From assembly GCA_026120185.1 (NCBI GenBank), contig JANUWF010001213.1, forward strand, positions 1,116,001 through 1,180,000: a DNA stretch of 64,000 nt, in the 5' to 3' direction. Shown in pieces: positions 1-11,600 of this stretch. The stretch's first letter is position 1, and each line of letters opens with the position of its first letter. The notes beneath the pieces are model-generated. The model saw only the letters and a program-made list of their open reading frames with translations, was not told where the DNA came from and ran no database searches. The position numbers were made by a program, and so were the translations under genes. The DNA comes from Voacanga thouarsii. Lineage: Eukaryota; Streptophyta; Magnoliopsida; Gentianales; Apocynaceae.

Positions 1-2205
1 TCAAGTTTCTTGTACACGTATGATTCATCCTCGTTTTGAATAAAATCATAAGACTTTACAGTCTCATCAAAATGAATGTTCCATACTCTCGATGCTTGCT
101 TAAGTCCATAAATGGACTTCTTAAGCTTGCAAACCATATGTTCTTGGCCGTCAGCAATAAAACCTTCCGGTTGGGACATATAGATGTCTTCGCTAAGATG
201 GCCATTCAAAAATGCCGTCTTGACATCCATTTGCCATATCTCGTAGTTATAATGACATGCAATGGCAAGAAGGATACAGATGGATTTAAGCATGGCCACA
301 GGGGAAAAGGTTTCCTTATAATCGATCCCTTCTTTCAGAGTATACCCTTTTGCCACAAGTCTAGCTTTGAAGGTTTCCACCTTCCCATCTGCTCCCCTCT
401 TCCTCTTGTATACCCACTTATACCAAATGGGTTTTATCCCTTCAAGTGAAGCTATAAGATTCCAAACCTGATTGAAGTACATAGACTCAATCTCGACTTT
501 CATTTCTTCGTGCCATAGATTTGCATCGGCATCAGCAATTACCTCCTTGTATCTAGTGGGGTCTTGTTCCTGATGATCAGAGACCAGCTCAAAAGCTTCC
601 ACATACCATCTATCTAGAACCCTAGACACCCTCTCACTACGATGAGGCAACATTTGTATAGGCTCTTGAGGCTATGCCTCTTCTTGTTCTACAATCGGAT
701 CAGAAGAAGTTGCTTCTGAAAATAACTTCTCCTCGAGTTCCAACCTAGTTGAACCTTTTATGGAAGTACTTTGATCATCCTCTAAGTATCTAGCATTGGT
801 ACTAACCAGTACCTTCTGCTCCTTAGGATGATAGAAGTAACCACCCTTTGTTCCTTTTGGATACCTAACAAAATAGCATAATTTTGACATTGGTTCCAAC
901 TAGTCTCCTTTGATCAGTACATAAGCTGGACAACCCCATATCCTACGATGATTCAGACTTGGCTTATGCCCAGTCCACATCTCATAGGGAGTCCTAGGTA
1001 CTGACTTGGAAGGCATCAAGTTCAGAATATATGCCGCTGTTTCTAGGACATATCCCCAAAAAGATAGTGGAAGAGTAGCATGAGACATCATGCTTCTGAC
1101 CATTTCCATCAATGTCCTATTCCTTTTCTCAGCTACTCCATTCTGCTGGGGTGTCCCCGGCACAGAGAGTTGGGATACTATCCCATGATGTACCATGTAG
1201 TCATTGAATTCACCTAGGAGGTACTCTCCACCACGATCCGATCGTAAGGTCTTGATTAATTTACCTGTCTGACGCTCCACTTTAGCCTTAAACTCCTTGA
1301 ATTTATCAAAAGATTCAGACTTGTATCTCATCAGGTAAATATAACCAAATCTTGTACAATCATCTGTGAAAGTGATGAAGTACTCAAAACCTCCTCTAGC
1401 TGGTGTAGACAATGGACCACACACATTAGTGTGAATAAGGCTCAGTACCTCCTTGACCCTATCTGCCTTTAGGATAAAAGACCTTTTGGTCATCTTTCCC
1501 ATAAGGCAGGATTTATACTGAGGCAAACTTTCCAATCTCAATGAGCCCAAATGCCCATCATGGATTAGCCTCTGAATCTTGGTTGAGTTGATATGACCCA
1601 ACCTCAGATGCCAAAGATATAAGTCATTGATATTGGTATTTCTCTTATTAGTTAAAGATTCAGATTGAGCGTTATTTGATTACTTGTTAATAGGGTTTAA
1701 ATAGAATAGATTTCTATACATGTACCCAGTACATAATATTTCTCCATCTCTACTGATAGAAAGACTAAAATGGAAAGATACAGAATATCCTTGACTTATA
1801 AGTTTCGCAACTGAAATCAAATTTTGACGAAAACCAGGTACATATAAAATATCTATTAAAACCACTTTCTTATTACAACCAAAATCAAGATCCAGCTCTC
1901 CCAGTGTAAGGGCCCAGACTTGTGCTCCATTTCCCACGCGTAATCCATGTTTGCCTTTCTTTAGTCTTCTTATCTTTCTAAACCCCTGCAAGGAGTTACA
2001 GATATAATCAGTGGCTCCTGAATCAACAATCCAAGTGGAAGTTGATCCAACCATTGATATAGACTCTAGATAGAAAACATTACCTGTGGGGTTTTTCTTG
2101 GCTTGAAGATCTGGACACTCCTTTTTTCAGTGTCCCTTCTTCCCACATTTGAAGCACTTGCCCTTTGATTTATCTTTGCGCTGGGCCTTGGGCTGGGCTG
2201 TTGTG
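1..2205 (-). pseudogene. pol: copia pol: zinc knuckle, protease, integrase, reverse transcriptase (broken)
   Basis: Polyprotein for retrotransposon replication and integration. Reading the minus strand: a CCHC zinc knuckle near 2160-2115 (CFKCGKKGH) in which the usual Trp after the His is a TGA stop; a protease with VDSGAT near 2020; a GAG-pre-integrase zinc region near 1600-1500; an integrase core with LRSDRGGEY and TPQQNGVAEKRN; and a reverse transcriptase N-terminal half in the last 600 bases (FKARLVAKGY, QMDVKTAFLNG, KKSIYGLKQASR). Oddities: the first integrase catalytic Asp reads Asn (HTNVCGP), the first Cys of the HHCC zinc region reads Tyr (QYKSC), and stops or frame changes lie near 672 and 1680. 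The catalytic YVDD motif of the RT would fall outside the window. Family assignment is firm; the product is nonfunctional. Confidence 0.9.
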
Positions 2206-2207
2206 TA

Positions 2208-2888
2208 TCACTTCTTCTTTTTGAACTTTCTGGGCTTGGACCCAGTTCTTGAGGAAGAAGCCTTAGCAATCATGGCCTTTGAATATGGTTTCATGACCTT
2301 CTCTGCCATCTGAAGTTCCTTTATCAACTTAGTTAAACTCATATTTAACTTGTTCATATTGTAATTTAGTTTGAACTGAGTAAAGAAACCCAGTAGAGAT
2401 TCGAGAACCATGTCCACTTGGCTCTCGGGGTCAATGATAGTCCCTAAGATTTCTGCCTCCTCAAAAGCAGCAATCATCTTGAGCATATGCTCCCTGACTG
2501 ATGCTCCCTCAGCCATCTTAGTGTTTATTGTAGTTTGAAAAGCCTCCTGCCTTGCGGACCGGCTCTTATCTGCGAACATAGTGGCCAATGAATGACTACT
2601 GTCATACGCAGAAGCCATGTGCTCGTGTTTGGATTGGAGCACATTAGACATGGAGGCTAGCATATAACAACGTGCCATTTCATTAGCCTTCTTCCATGTC
2701 TTTTCAACTTCTCGCTCTTCTTCGGTGGAACCTTCCCCGATCACAGGGCAAGTCTCGTAAAGGACATGTTTATACTCCTCGGCTGTGAGTATTATATCCA
2801 CATTCTTCTTCCAGTCCACATAGTTTGGTCCCGTTAACTTATTCTCATGGAGAATAATAGCCAAAGGACTAAAAGAACCTCCTACCAT
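2208..2888 (-). CDS. gag: copia gag protein (capsid part)
   Basis: A 226-residue open frame starting at an ATG, with MVGGSFSPLAIILHENKLTG at its start, followed by NYVDWKKNVDIILTAEEY. This is the usual opening of a plant copia gag (UBN2/DUF4219-type fold). It would form the nucleocapsid-like particle. A Lys/Arg-rich end (RKFKKKK) leads into the zinc knuckle, which now lies in another frame, so gag and pol, fused in plant copia elements, are separated here by a frameshift near 2205. The frame itself has no stop, but the element around it is degenerate and I would not expect a working protein. Confidence 0.82.
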   Translation of the reverse strand: MVGGSFSPLAIILHENKLTGPNYVDWKKNVDIILTAEEYKHVLYETCPVIGEGSTEEEREVEKTWKKANEMARCYMLASMSNVLQSKHEHMASAYDSSHSLATMFADKSRSARQEAFQTTINTKMAEGASVREHMLKMIAAFEEAEILGTIIDPESQVDMVLESLLGFFTQFKLNYNMNKLNMSLTKLIKELQMAEKVMKPYSKAMIAKASSSRTGSKPRKFKKKK

Positions 2889-4587
2889 TTCTGAAAAATT
2901 GAAAAAATAAAAGAAAGAACTTAGTTTGTGAAAATAAATTTGTGCACAAAAATTAATTTGGCTCGTAGGAAAACTGACATAGCTTCTTTGGAAGATTAAC
3001 AGTTCCCTAAGCTATGTGTATTAACCACCACAAATTAATTTCCCTTTTAGGTAATGATCTAGAGGATAACTCCATCGTGGGATGGCCGTTTCCTCTCATT
3101 TCCTAAGGACATTCCTCGCACTATAACCTCCAACGTGGGCTGGCTGATTATAGTACGTGTCTCGGGTTATTAATTACATCATTTCATTAGATCTAGATCC
3201 TTGTAGTATCCCCATCCTATATGGGTTCACTCACAGGGTGACGCGAGGGGACCCACGATCTCTAATGAGGATCGTGATGGAAGCCGTGGGGCCGTTGGAA
3301 CCCCTTTCCCACTTAGTCTTTTAAAATAAAGTTTTCTGAAAAAATATTCTTTTGAAATTTCCATTTAGTTTTTTTTAACTTAAAAATAAAATATCCAAGT
3401 CCATTAAAATCTCTATGTCAAGAATTATATCATTTGATAGATTTTTCTATGGACTAATTTTATTTAAGTTAAAACTAAATGATTTCAAAAATTTTCTAAT
3501 TAAAACTTTTTCGAGACTTTGGTCTCAATTTTATTTAACAAAACAAATTTTCTTATGAAAAATAAAAATAAATGGCTTTCTATTTTAACTTACAAAAATA
3601 TCTAAATCAATATATTTTTTATGTCAATGATTAAATCCTTTGAGAAAATATCCAAGGATTAATTTTTGTTCAAGTTAAAATAACCATTTAATTTTTTAAA
3701 GAAAAATATTTTCCTTGCATAAATATTCCCAAAGACTTTGGTCTTTGAGAAAACGCGCACATAGGTACACAAAATAAATAGCATGCTAGAAAACAGTAAA
3801 CGTTTTTATTCTTTTCTATTTTTAAACCTAAGTTCCCAAATAATAGAATTAAACACATTAATTAATTAATTAATGATCTTGTTTAATCCTAAAATCCTTT
3901 ACTAATATTTTTCATGCAAATATATTCCAAGAATATAAACTATTGCAAGAATATTAACTTCGCCTGGTATGAGACCCAAATTAAAAATAAATAAATAAAT
4001 AAATTGACTGGCGGTCCACTGCACCAGCCGTATCGAATTTGGGCCCGCATGGCATGCGGTCCACCGCGCTTGCATAGCAGCCCTGACCCGTGACCCGATC
4101 CGGATGCCCGCCCGTTGACCTGCACCCGCTGCTGCTACCCACGTGCTGATCCGTTTTTGTGCGCCCGACCCGTCTGCAACCCGTGCGCAATTGAAGTTTC
4201 AATTGCGAAATCATTTACTCAATTTCTACAATGACGGCTCGGCGGCAGCTCGACTTGGGATGGCGGCTTATGAACAGTAGCATCTTTTCCAGAATCATTT
4301 TCTGCATTCTGTCTTCTGCGGATGATTTCTATTGGCTTCTATGGACCATTTTCATTACAAAAATTCATCCAAACCAAAACTACAACCGCCTTTACCCATT
4401 TAAATTGGGTTTACACGATCAAAACGCTCAAAACCAAAATTACAGAGAAATCCTATGCTTCCACTGTGAAGCTTACATTCATCCTATCCCATACCAAAAA
4501 CAGCGAAGGATAACATGTTTAAGCTCCAAACAATGTTCTTCTTCATTTTTATTAACTAACATGCTCCCTAAGTCAATCAAACTCAAT
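2889..4587 (-). other. long untranslated leader of the copia element
   Basis: About 1.7 kb between gag and the primer binding site. It has a conserved-looking GC-richer block near 3050-3300 (with GGGTGACGCGAGGGGACCC), an AT-rich part (3330-3960), and a GC-rich part (4010-4200). Short open frames at 3940-4214 and 4231-4659 have no recognisable product and I treat them as chance. Confidence 0.6.
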
Positions 4588-4599
4588 GCTCTGATACCA
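4588..4599 (-). other. primer binding site (tRNA-Met)
   Basis: The plus strand reads GCTCTGATACCA, the complement of TGGTATCAGAGC, the standard plant copia primer site matching the 3' end of initiator tRNA-Met. It sits two bases from the LTR end at 4602, which fixes element orientation as minus. Confidence 0.9.
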
Positions 4600-4601
4600 C
4601 T

Positions 4602-6520
4602 TGAAGATCATGACAGTGAACAGAGAGCATGCATGGATGAACAAAAATGGAGGAAATAACATTAAACATGTCATGGCAGCAGCATGGAGGCTTAAGAACA
4701 TACCTCTTGGAGCCTTAAAACGCAAAGATTGAAGAAGATTGGATTGAAGCTCAAAAACACAGCCTCCTTCTCCTCCGTGCAGTGAAGCCTCCTGTGTCAA
4801 CTTCTTCACCTCCGGTGCAATGCCAAGCCTTTTGGTTCATAGAATATTCCCTACCTAATCTTTGTTTGGTGAGCAACGAATTGGATTAGAAAAACCACTC
4901 AGATGTCACTTCCTTTCCTTCACCTCTTGGTTGGTATTTATAGCAATGGCTCAATGAACTAAACCCAGAAGCCAGAAAAACAAGAGACACAAATATCCTC
5001 TCGGTTGGCTTCCTTTGGTTTCAAAACCAAAAGCCAGGAGAAGAAAAGACACAAGAGAGTATGAGAGAGAGAGAGCTAAGAGTCACCGGAAAAAAAAATA
5101 TTTTTTTATTTTTTCCCTTTCCCTTTTATTTTATTTTTCCACACAGAAAGCTAAGAGTCATGAAACTAAAAATAATTATTTTGATAGAAATAATATTCCC
5201 AGGATTTAATACCCGAATATTATTTACAAAATAAAATTTGGTTTCACCCTAAACTCTTTTGTACTGTGTCCGAAAAAATCCCATGGTCCAGGCTATTGGG
5301 CCAAAATAATATTTATTATTTTTCTTGGACTCGAAAAGTCCAAAATAATAAACATTAATTATTTTTCTTGAGATTAAATAAATAACCCAATAAATAATTA
5401 ATTAACCCAAATGAACAAAAAATAATTAATTTTTAATTATTTATTTATTGGGATTAAATAATTAAGTAATAATTATTTTTTCTCTAGTTTAAGTCCCAAT
5501 TAATTTTCTAATTATTCAAACTGGACTTTAGCCCTGAATAATTAATTAATCAATTAAACCAGATAATAAATTTCTCTCCATTTATTTTATTCCAGTCTAA
5601 TAATAAATTAGACTTCCCGAATAAAATAAAACTCTCTCAACTGAGATCAATTTCTCAATCCAAAAATTAATTAGGAGTTACGGGCTATTCCGAGGACCAA
5701 AAAGACACTTCGCCTTTGGCTACTAAAATGACCAAAATACCCCTACTATACAAATAGATGTATTTTGCATTTTAAATATTTTCTAATATCACCATAAGAA
5801 AATATTGACCCCAAGGACAATGCTACATTAGCAAAGTCTTCGACCTACAGGTGAAATGAATAAAATACCCCTCTACACATCGCCGTACATTTAGAGAGGA
5901 AGAAGTGTACTAACACCCCTCTAAATGACATCTACTATCTTTAGGCTTCTAGTATAATGATCCATGACTTCCTGGAGTGTTTTCGCTTTCCAAGGAACTA
6001 CCTTAAAGCAAACATCCAAATCATGTTTCCCAAGCCATGATATTTAGATTATTTAGACAACTACAAGGGGCGATATAGTGTAGAAACTATCTTGTACAAG
6101 TCTGTCTGAACTAACTTGTCACACATATCCAACATGCAAGTATATTGGCCTTACTATAGAACCTCAACTATAGCATATCAAAGTATACGCTTCCAGCTTT
6201 GCCAGACCACCAACTCATACTCAAGTCATAGAGTACTAGTCCACGCTGTAGCAATAGTGGTCTAGGTTTTAATCATATAGTGCTTTTAGAAACCACTACT
6301 ACAGGTCATGTTCTACGTATTCAAATTACGCTTATATTATGAAGTGAGTGGACTACTTACTGGCTAAAGGTAAGCCATTCCCCATTTGGAATTCATAACA
6401 TAATAATCTAAACATGATGAGATTCCCATTCTTATCAATTGGTTAAGAACAAATGTTTATATGTTTAAATAACCCATGATCCATACCTTACTATGAAAGA
6501 CCTCTATTCAGGCACTGACT
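4602..6520 (-). repeat. 5' LTR of the copia element
   Basis: The LTR ends next to the primer site (CA end at 4602). It contains a TATA-like TATAAATACC on the minus strand near 4940 and AT-rich U3 sequence at 5300-5650. The part at 6200-6500 aligns in reverse with the LTR at 19,933 (shared AGTAAGTAGTCCACTCA). The distal end is inferred from where that similarity stops. Confidence 0.72.
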
Positions 6521-6531
6521 AATAAGGCTGT

Positions 6532-6640
6532 AAATGGCAGAGAGGTGATGTCTGGGATAGTGGTAAATGGCATATTCTTAGTGACTAATATAGAGAGATA
6601 ATGTTTGGGACAGTGGCAAATGGCATCTTCGCTAAGGCAT
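6532..6640. repeat. short tandem duplication at the copia/CACTA junction
   Basis: Two imperfect copies of a unit of about 65 bp, each with a GGGA(T/C)AGTGG(T/C)AAATGGCAT core, at about 6550-6583 and 6606-6634, with further AAATGGCA echoes near 6650 and 6740. They may be subterminal repeats of the CACTA element. Confidence 0.5.
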
Positions 6641-6899
6641 CCATACAAATGGCAAAATTAACAAAAATCATAAACAAGGCTCCCAAAAAAATAAAACAAG
6701 CAAGTCATATAACATCACCGATTGTCAAGGCATCAACATAAATGGCAAAATTACTAAAACGGGTCTACTTCAACCAAATTATTCAACTTATTTACTTTGT
6801 ACATTAGGTGACGCGAAGGACGGATAAAAGGGAACAGAAATTCATATATCCAACTATGATAATTATATGCATCTAACAAATACTTATGCTTCAAGAATC

Positions 6900-8122
6900 A
6901 ATGCTTACCATTGTATTTGCAATATGAGAGTCGGAAGAACTTCTAGTTGCATCCATGTAGCATTTCTTGAACATTTGTACACAAGTTGGGGAATGGCCTT
7001 GCTCTCCTCTGTCTGAATCATTCAATATAGTTTATTAATTAATGTCATTCATTGAAAGTAACACTTGAAATTGGAGCAAATCATAAAGTTACCATATCTA
7101 CACAAATTTGACAATGTGGCTTCTTTCCTATCCTATGATTCGTGTTCTTTGTTTCTATTCATTTTGTTCTTTTCCGACAGTGCCTGATTTTTTTTTAACA
7201 TCCCAAGATTTACATGAGATTAGTCCACATAAAAATAGAAAATTGAAAGTAGAAGAGAGTTAGAAAAGTTCTGCTTTTTCTACAGTCTAAGGAGATAGTC
7301 ATACCTTCCCCTCTGATGAAGCCCACCATTGGATGAGATTAGTCCATTGAGTTTGTATCACACATTCATTAGTACATGGAGTTTGATTTTGAATGTCTTT
7401 TCCTGGATCATACTATTCATGCTTCAGTGATGATTTCCAATTCCTCCACTTTAGAATAGCGGGCTTAAGACCAGGTTGTACTTTAAATTTCTCCTGCATA
7501 TGGACAGAAAAATGCAAAACTCAATAGATATTATAATATAACACTAGATGCTATAAATAGATAATGTAGAACACTGTAAATACCTTTACAACATTAAACA
7601 TCTCACCCTTATTTTCTTTTGGAATCTGACACTATGTTTTGATATCAATTGGAGCATACCTTCCATTTTTTGCTATTGTTCCCAGATATTTAGTTAATTT
7701 AACACAATTCATTCCAATCGGCTGTCCAAACTTGTTGAATTCAATATCCAATAGCTTATCAATTTGAGGGCGGCCCCAAAAGGATGTCATATAAGTTGGA
7801 CCCCTCTTGTGAACTGGCATACTGCTTCCATTACTTGCTTCTCCTATACAAAAGCATACATTCAATATATTACAAAGTAATAAAATTTAAAACCATATGA
7901 GAAGACACTACAATATGATATACCTTAATCTTCATTTTGATGCATGTTACATTGATCATTGATAGTTAAATGTTCAACTTGATGATCTTTATTACAAGGG
8001 AGATTACATTGTTCATTTGCAATGTTCATTTCAACCTCTTGTATGACATGCTCATTGGTTTGGCCATCAACTTCATGGTTTATTGGATTGGTGCTTCTTC
8101 TTCTTCCTCTAGTTCTTGCCAT
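6900..8122 (-). pseudogene. CACTA accessory protein, Transposase_24-like (decayed)
   Basis: Second gene of the CACTA element. A start at 8122 gives MARTRGRRRSTNPINHEVDG. After a probable intron a block at 7865-7632 reads RGPTYMTSFWGRPQ, then KFGQPIG and YLGTIAKNGRYAPI, the signature of the plant Transposase_24 family (RGPT, GQPIG and a LAR/KNG block), thought to be the DNA-binding partner of TNP2. Further exon-like blocks follow near 7600-7560, 7500-7290 (FKVQPGLKPAILKWRNWKSS) and 7020-6910 (HSPTCVQMFKKCYM). At least two in-frame stops (after IDIKT and after SSLKHE) break it. Exon borders are not certain. Confidence 0.72.
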
Positions 8123-8159
8123 TGACTGAACAATATAGAAACAGAAAATCTTCATGAGG

Positions 8160-8660
8160 AACAGTTAAAGTAGCATAGTCTATATTATACAAGCGATATA
8201 AAGTTCTCAAAATTTCAAATTTCTTAATAAATGGACCGAACAACTAAGGGTATCATCTATTTGAGAAGTATTAAAAAAAACCAATTGTCGTGAAAAAGAA
8301 TTTTCACAAAAGAATATACAGTATAAACAATCTAAAAGTTATGTCAATATTTGTACAAAGCTTACAATATTTGTAAAATATGAGCAAAGACACTGAAATG
8401 TGTTTAGAAGTTACATCATAATCACTTGGATGCTGAGATTATTTAATAGGAGAATTCTGATTGGAGAATATTTTAACAATAGGAAACCAAGTTGTAAGGA
8501 TTATTCAGCCATTCGTACAGAATATGTAGTAGTCAACCATTTTATTCCATTTTCCAAAATACAAATAATAGCCAAAATGTTAAAGCATTAATCTCCCAAA
8601 TTACAACTATTTGGAACAGAAAACAGAGAAAAACTAAAGCAACTATGCAAATAAGGATTT
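8160..8660 (-). other. gap between the two CACTA genes
   Basis: AT-rich sequence with no recognisable coding block, between the end of the DUF4216 region and the start of the Transposase_24-like gene. It probably holds the transposase 3' end and the spacer. Confidence 0.4.
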
Positions 8661-8662
8661 TC

Positions 8663-11600
8663 TTAAGTAGACATCAAATCAACTTCAACTCCATTAACCT
8701 CTTCACGAACCCAATTGACTTTCTCACCACCAAAATCCACTTGAATATTGCAAGTTTCACTTTGCAAATGCATCTCAACATTGACTAGGGACCCCATGTT
8801 ATACATAGGTCTAGGGGTTGTGCCTATAACGATTTGCCAATTATTTTCAGTCGGGTCATCAACGTATAAGACTTGCTTTGTTTGAGAAGCTAGAATGAAA
8901 GGCTTAGAATGGGGCCTCACTTTAGTGAAATTGGTCAATGTAAAGTCCTCAGCATCTTGTTCAACCTTTTACTCATTGATACCCAATCACATTTGAACAA
9001 CACAATTCTACAACCATCTGTATAATCTAGCTCAATTACATTAGTTAAAATCCCATAGTAAGACACATCACTAGAAATCGGATTTTGGTTCCTAATACTT
9101 GAAAAACTAGTTGTTGTTGTATTAACAAAAATGCCACTATTGTGAGTTTTCCTTTTACGTTCAACTTCTCTAGTATGAAACCGAAAATCATTCACTATGA
9201 ACCTATCGTATTGAAGTCTAATATGATTTGGTCATTTGGCTAGATGCTTCAAATCATTTGAAACTATATCATCATCATTTAATTGTAATGCCTTCACTTG
9301 GGAAATTGGCAAGAGTCAGGAAAGCTTAAGCATCGGTGAAGTATAAATGAAGCATGCCAATTTAGATGAAACTTACATAATTACAAAACTAGTTCGTGAA
9401 TATTTCACTATGGATACGCTCAATTTCAGGCAAACGTGCACGAGGATGACTTTGCTCCACTAGTCGATGATGTTGGCTACAAATACATACTATGCATTAA
9501 TTTGGTTTGGCTTCATGGGTACGAATGTAATGAAGAATATAAGTCCTTTATCTTCTACTTACTCTATGTAAGGTTTTATAGAGCCAGAATTAAACAACAC
9601 ATATTGATGGGCTTTCTTCAATGTTTTCTCATCAAATTTTGTAGGTACTCATTTTCCAAGTGGACGTCCAGTGGTTGAAAATATCTCTAACCTAGCGTAG
9701 GAATTAGTTTCATGATCCTCATTCCTACTTACTCGGTTGAACTTTGTCTCAACATAATCCAGTGAGATATAATGAGCAAAGCATCAAACATTCCTTAGCT
9801 AGGTACCCTTCAGCAATAGAACCTTTTGGGTGGCTCCTATTACGAACATAGGACTTTAACGTGCTCAAATACCTATTTAACTTGAATTTTCCCAAATTAG
9901 TTTAAATATCATTGATGTACATTTTTAAAACTTTAATCGAGAATAATCTAAATATCATAAGAAATGACAGAAACATATACCTTTCTATAGGATACATCCA
10001 ATGATAATGAACCGGCTTAGCTATCCTAACTTCAGTAGCTAAATGGACAGTTAGATGTATCATGATACTGAACGATGATGGATGGAAGACCTGCTCTAAT
10101 TCACATAGGATAACTGCAATATCTTTCTCTAATTGAAACACATTATTTGGATGAATTTCATTAGAGCAAAACTTTCTAAAATATCTGCTGAGCTTTATCA
10201 AGGGATACCGAACAGACTTAGGTAAAACTCTTCTTAGAGCTATTGGCAACAATTGTTGCATCACAATATGAGGGTCATAGCTTTTTAGTTCGGAAAGCTT
10301 AGGCGGATTAAGTTGAACACACCTCCTTTTAAAATCTTGCAAAATGTTACTTTCTCTTTCTTACTTAGAACAAATGAAGCCGGAGGTAAATAAACTACAC
10401 CATTATCCCTCTCAATAGAATAAAGATCTGATTGAATACCCACATCCTTCAAGTCAAGGCGTGGCTTAAGGTCCATTTTCTTATCTATCTCCAACAATAT
10501 AGCACTTATAGATTCAAAAATATTCTTCTCAATATACATTACATCAAGATTATGAAGTATCAAATTGTCTTTCCAATACAGTAACTAGAAGAAGATACTT
10601 TGTTTCTTCCAATTATAGGGCAATTGTTCGTTATCATTGACTGTCCTTTCATTTCAAATTTGATCTGTTTCCCCTCCAACTCATTCAATATCATATCCCT
10701 ATTTAATTTAAGAGGTGGCCTTCCATGTTCTTGCTGACTATCAAATAATTGTGTATCATTTTGAAACCGATGATTAGAAGGCAAAAACCTACGATGCCCC
10801 ATATAGCAATGTTTGCCACAAATCTTAAACCACTGTGATTTTGTTTCCTTATAACAAACAGGACAAGCTAGCTGCCCTTTAGTACTCCATCTAGACAAAT
10901 TTTGCATAACTTGAAAAATCACTAATTATCCACAATAATACCGCACGTAGTTGAAAATTTTGGTTAGAAGATGCATCAAATGTTGGCACACCTATGTCCC
11001 ATAACTCTTTCAATTTCACAATTAGAGGTTGTAAACAAACATTAACACTGTTACTAGGAGCAGATGGACCAGGTATCAACAATGACAATATGAAATATGG
11101 TTGCTTCATATACATCCAAGGGGGTAAGTTGTAAGGTATGAGCATCATAGGCCAAGTACTATAAGCAACATTCATATTTTTAAACAGATTAAAACCATCA
11201 GATGCTAATCCCAACCTCACATTACGGGTATCTTTTGAAAAATCTAAATTCAGAGTGTCAAAAGCTTTCCAAGTAGATGAATCAATGATACGAATCTTGT
11301 GTGGCTTTTCTTGGTGATGTGGGGGTTTTGGTTGGCTATGTGTTCAGCTCAACTTAAAGGGACCAAAACAAGGATTCTTCTAGAGACAAAATGGAGAAAA
11401 TGAAATAACTACCTACCCTCTATCAAACCCCTGAAGAACTAACCTTTAAAGATCCTTAAGAATAGTAGAGAGTTCTATTATAATCTCACCCTAATATCCT
11501 TGAAGCAACAAAGGCAAAAAAGAACAAATAGAATAGAGAAAATAGGTATCCAAATATTGAAATTCAAACAAATCTTAGAAGAACAAAGCAACTAAGACCC

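Larger units (their letters stand above)
1..6520 (-). mobile_element. Ty1/copia LTR retrotransposon, 3' part beyond the left edge
   Basis: On the minus strand the order is LTR (about 6520-4602), primer binding site (4599-4588), a long leader (4587-2889), gag (2888-2208), then protease, integrase and reverse transcriptase down to base 1. Integrase before reverse transcriptase is the Ty1/copia order. The RNase H part and 3' LTR lie outside the window. The right LTR edge is approximate: similarity to the LTR at 19,933 fades near 6,510-6,530, where the CACTA element seems to start. Stops in pol show the element is dead. Confidence 0.88.

Noticed and set aside
36..449. 137-codon plus-strand open frame
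   Set aside because: It is the antisense shadow of the copia reverse transcriptase on the minus strand.
9436..9678. 80-codon plus-strand open frame
   Set aside because: Antisense to the end of the TNP2 gene (DUF4218/DUF4216 region); no recognisable product.
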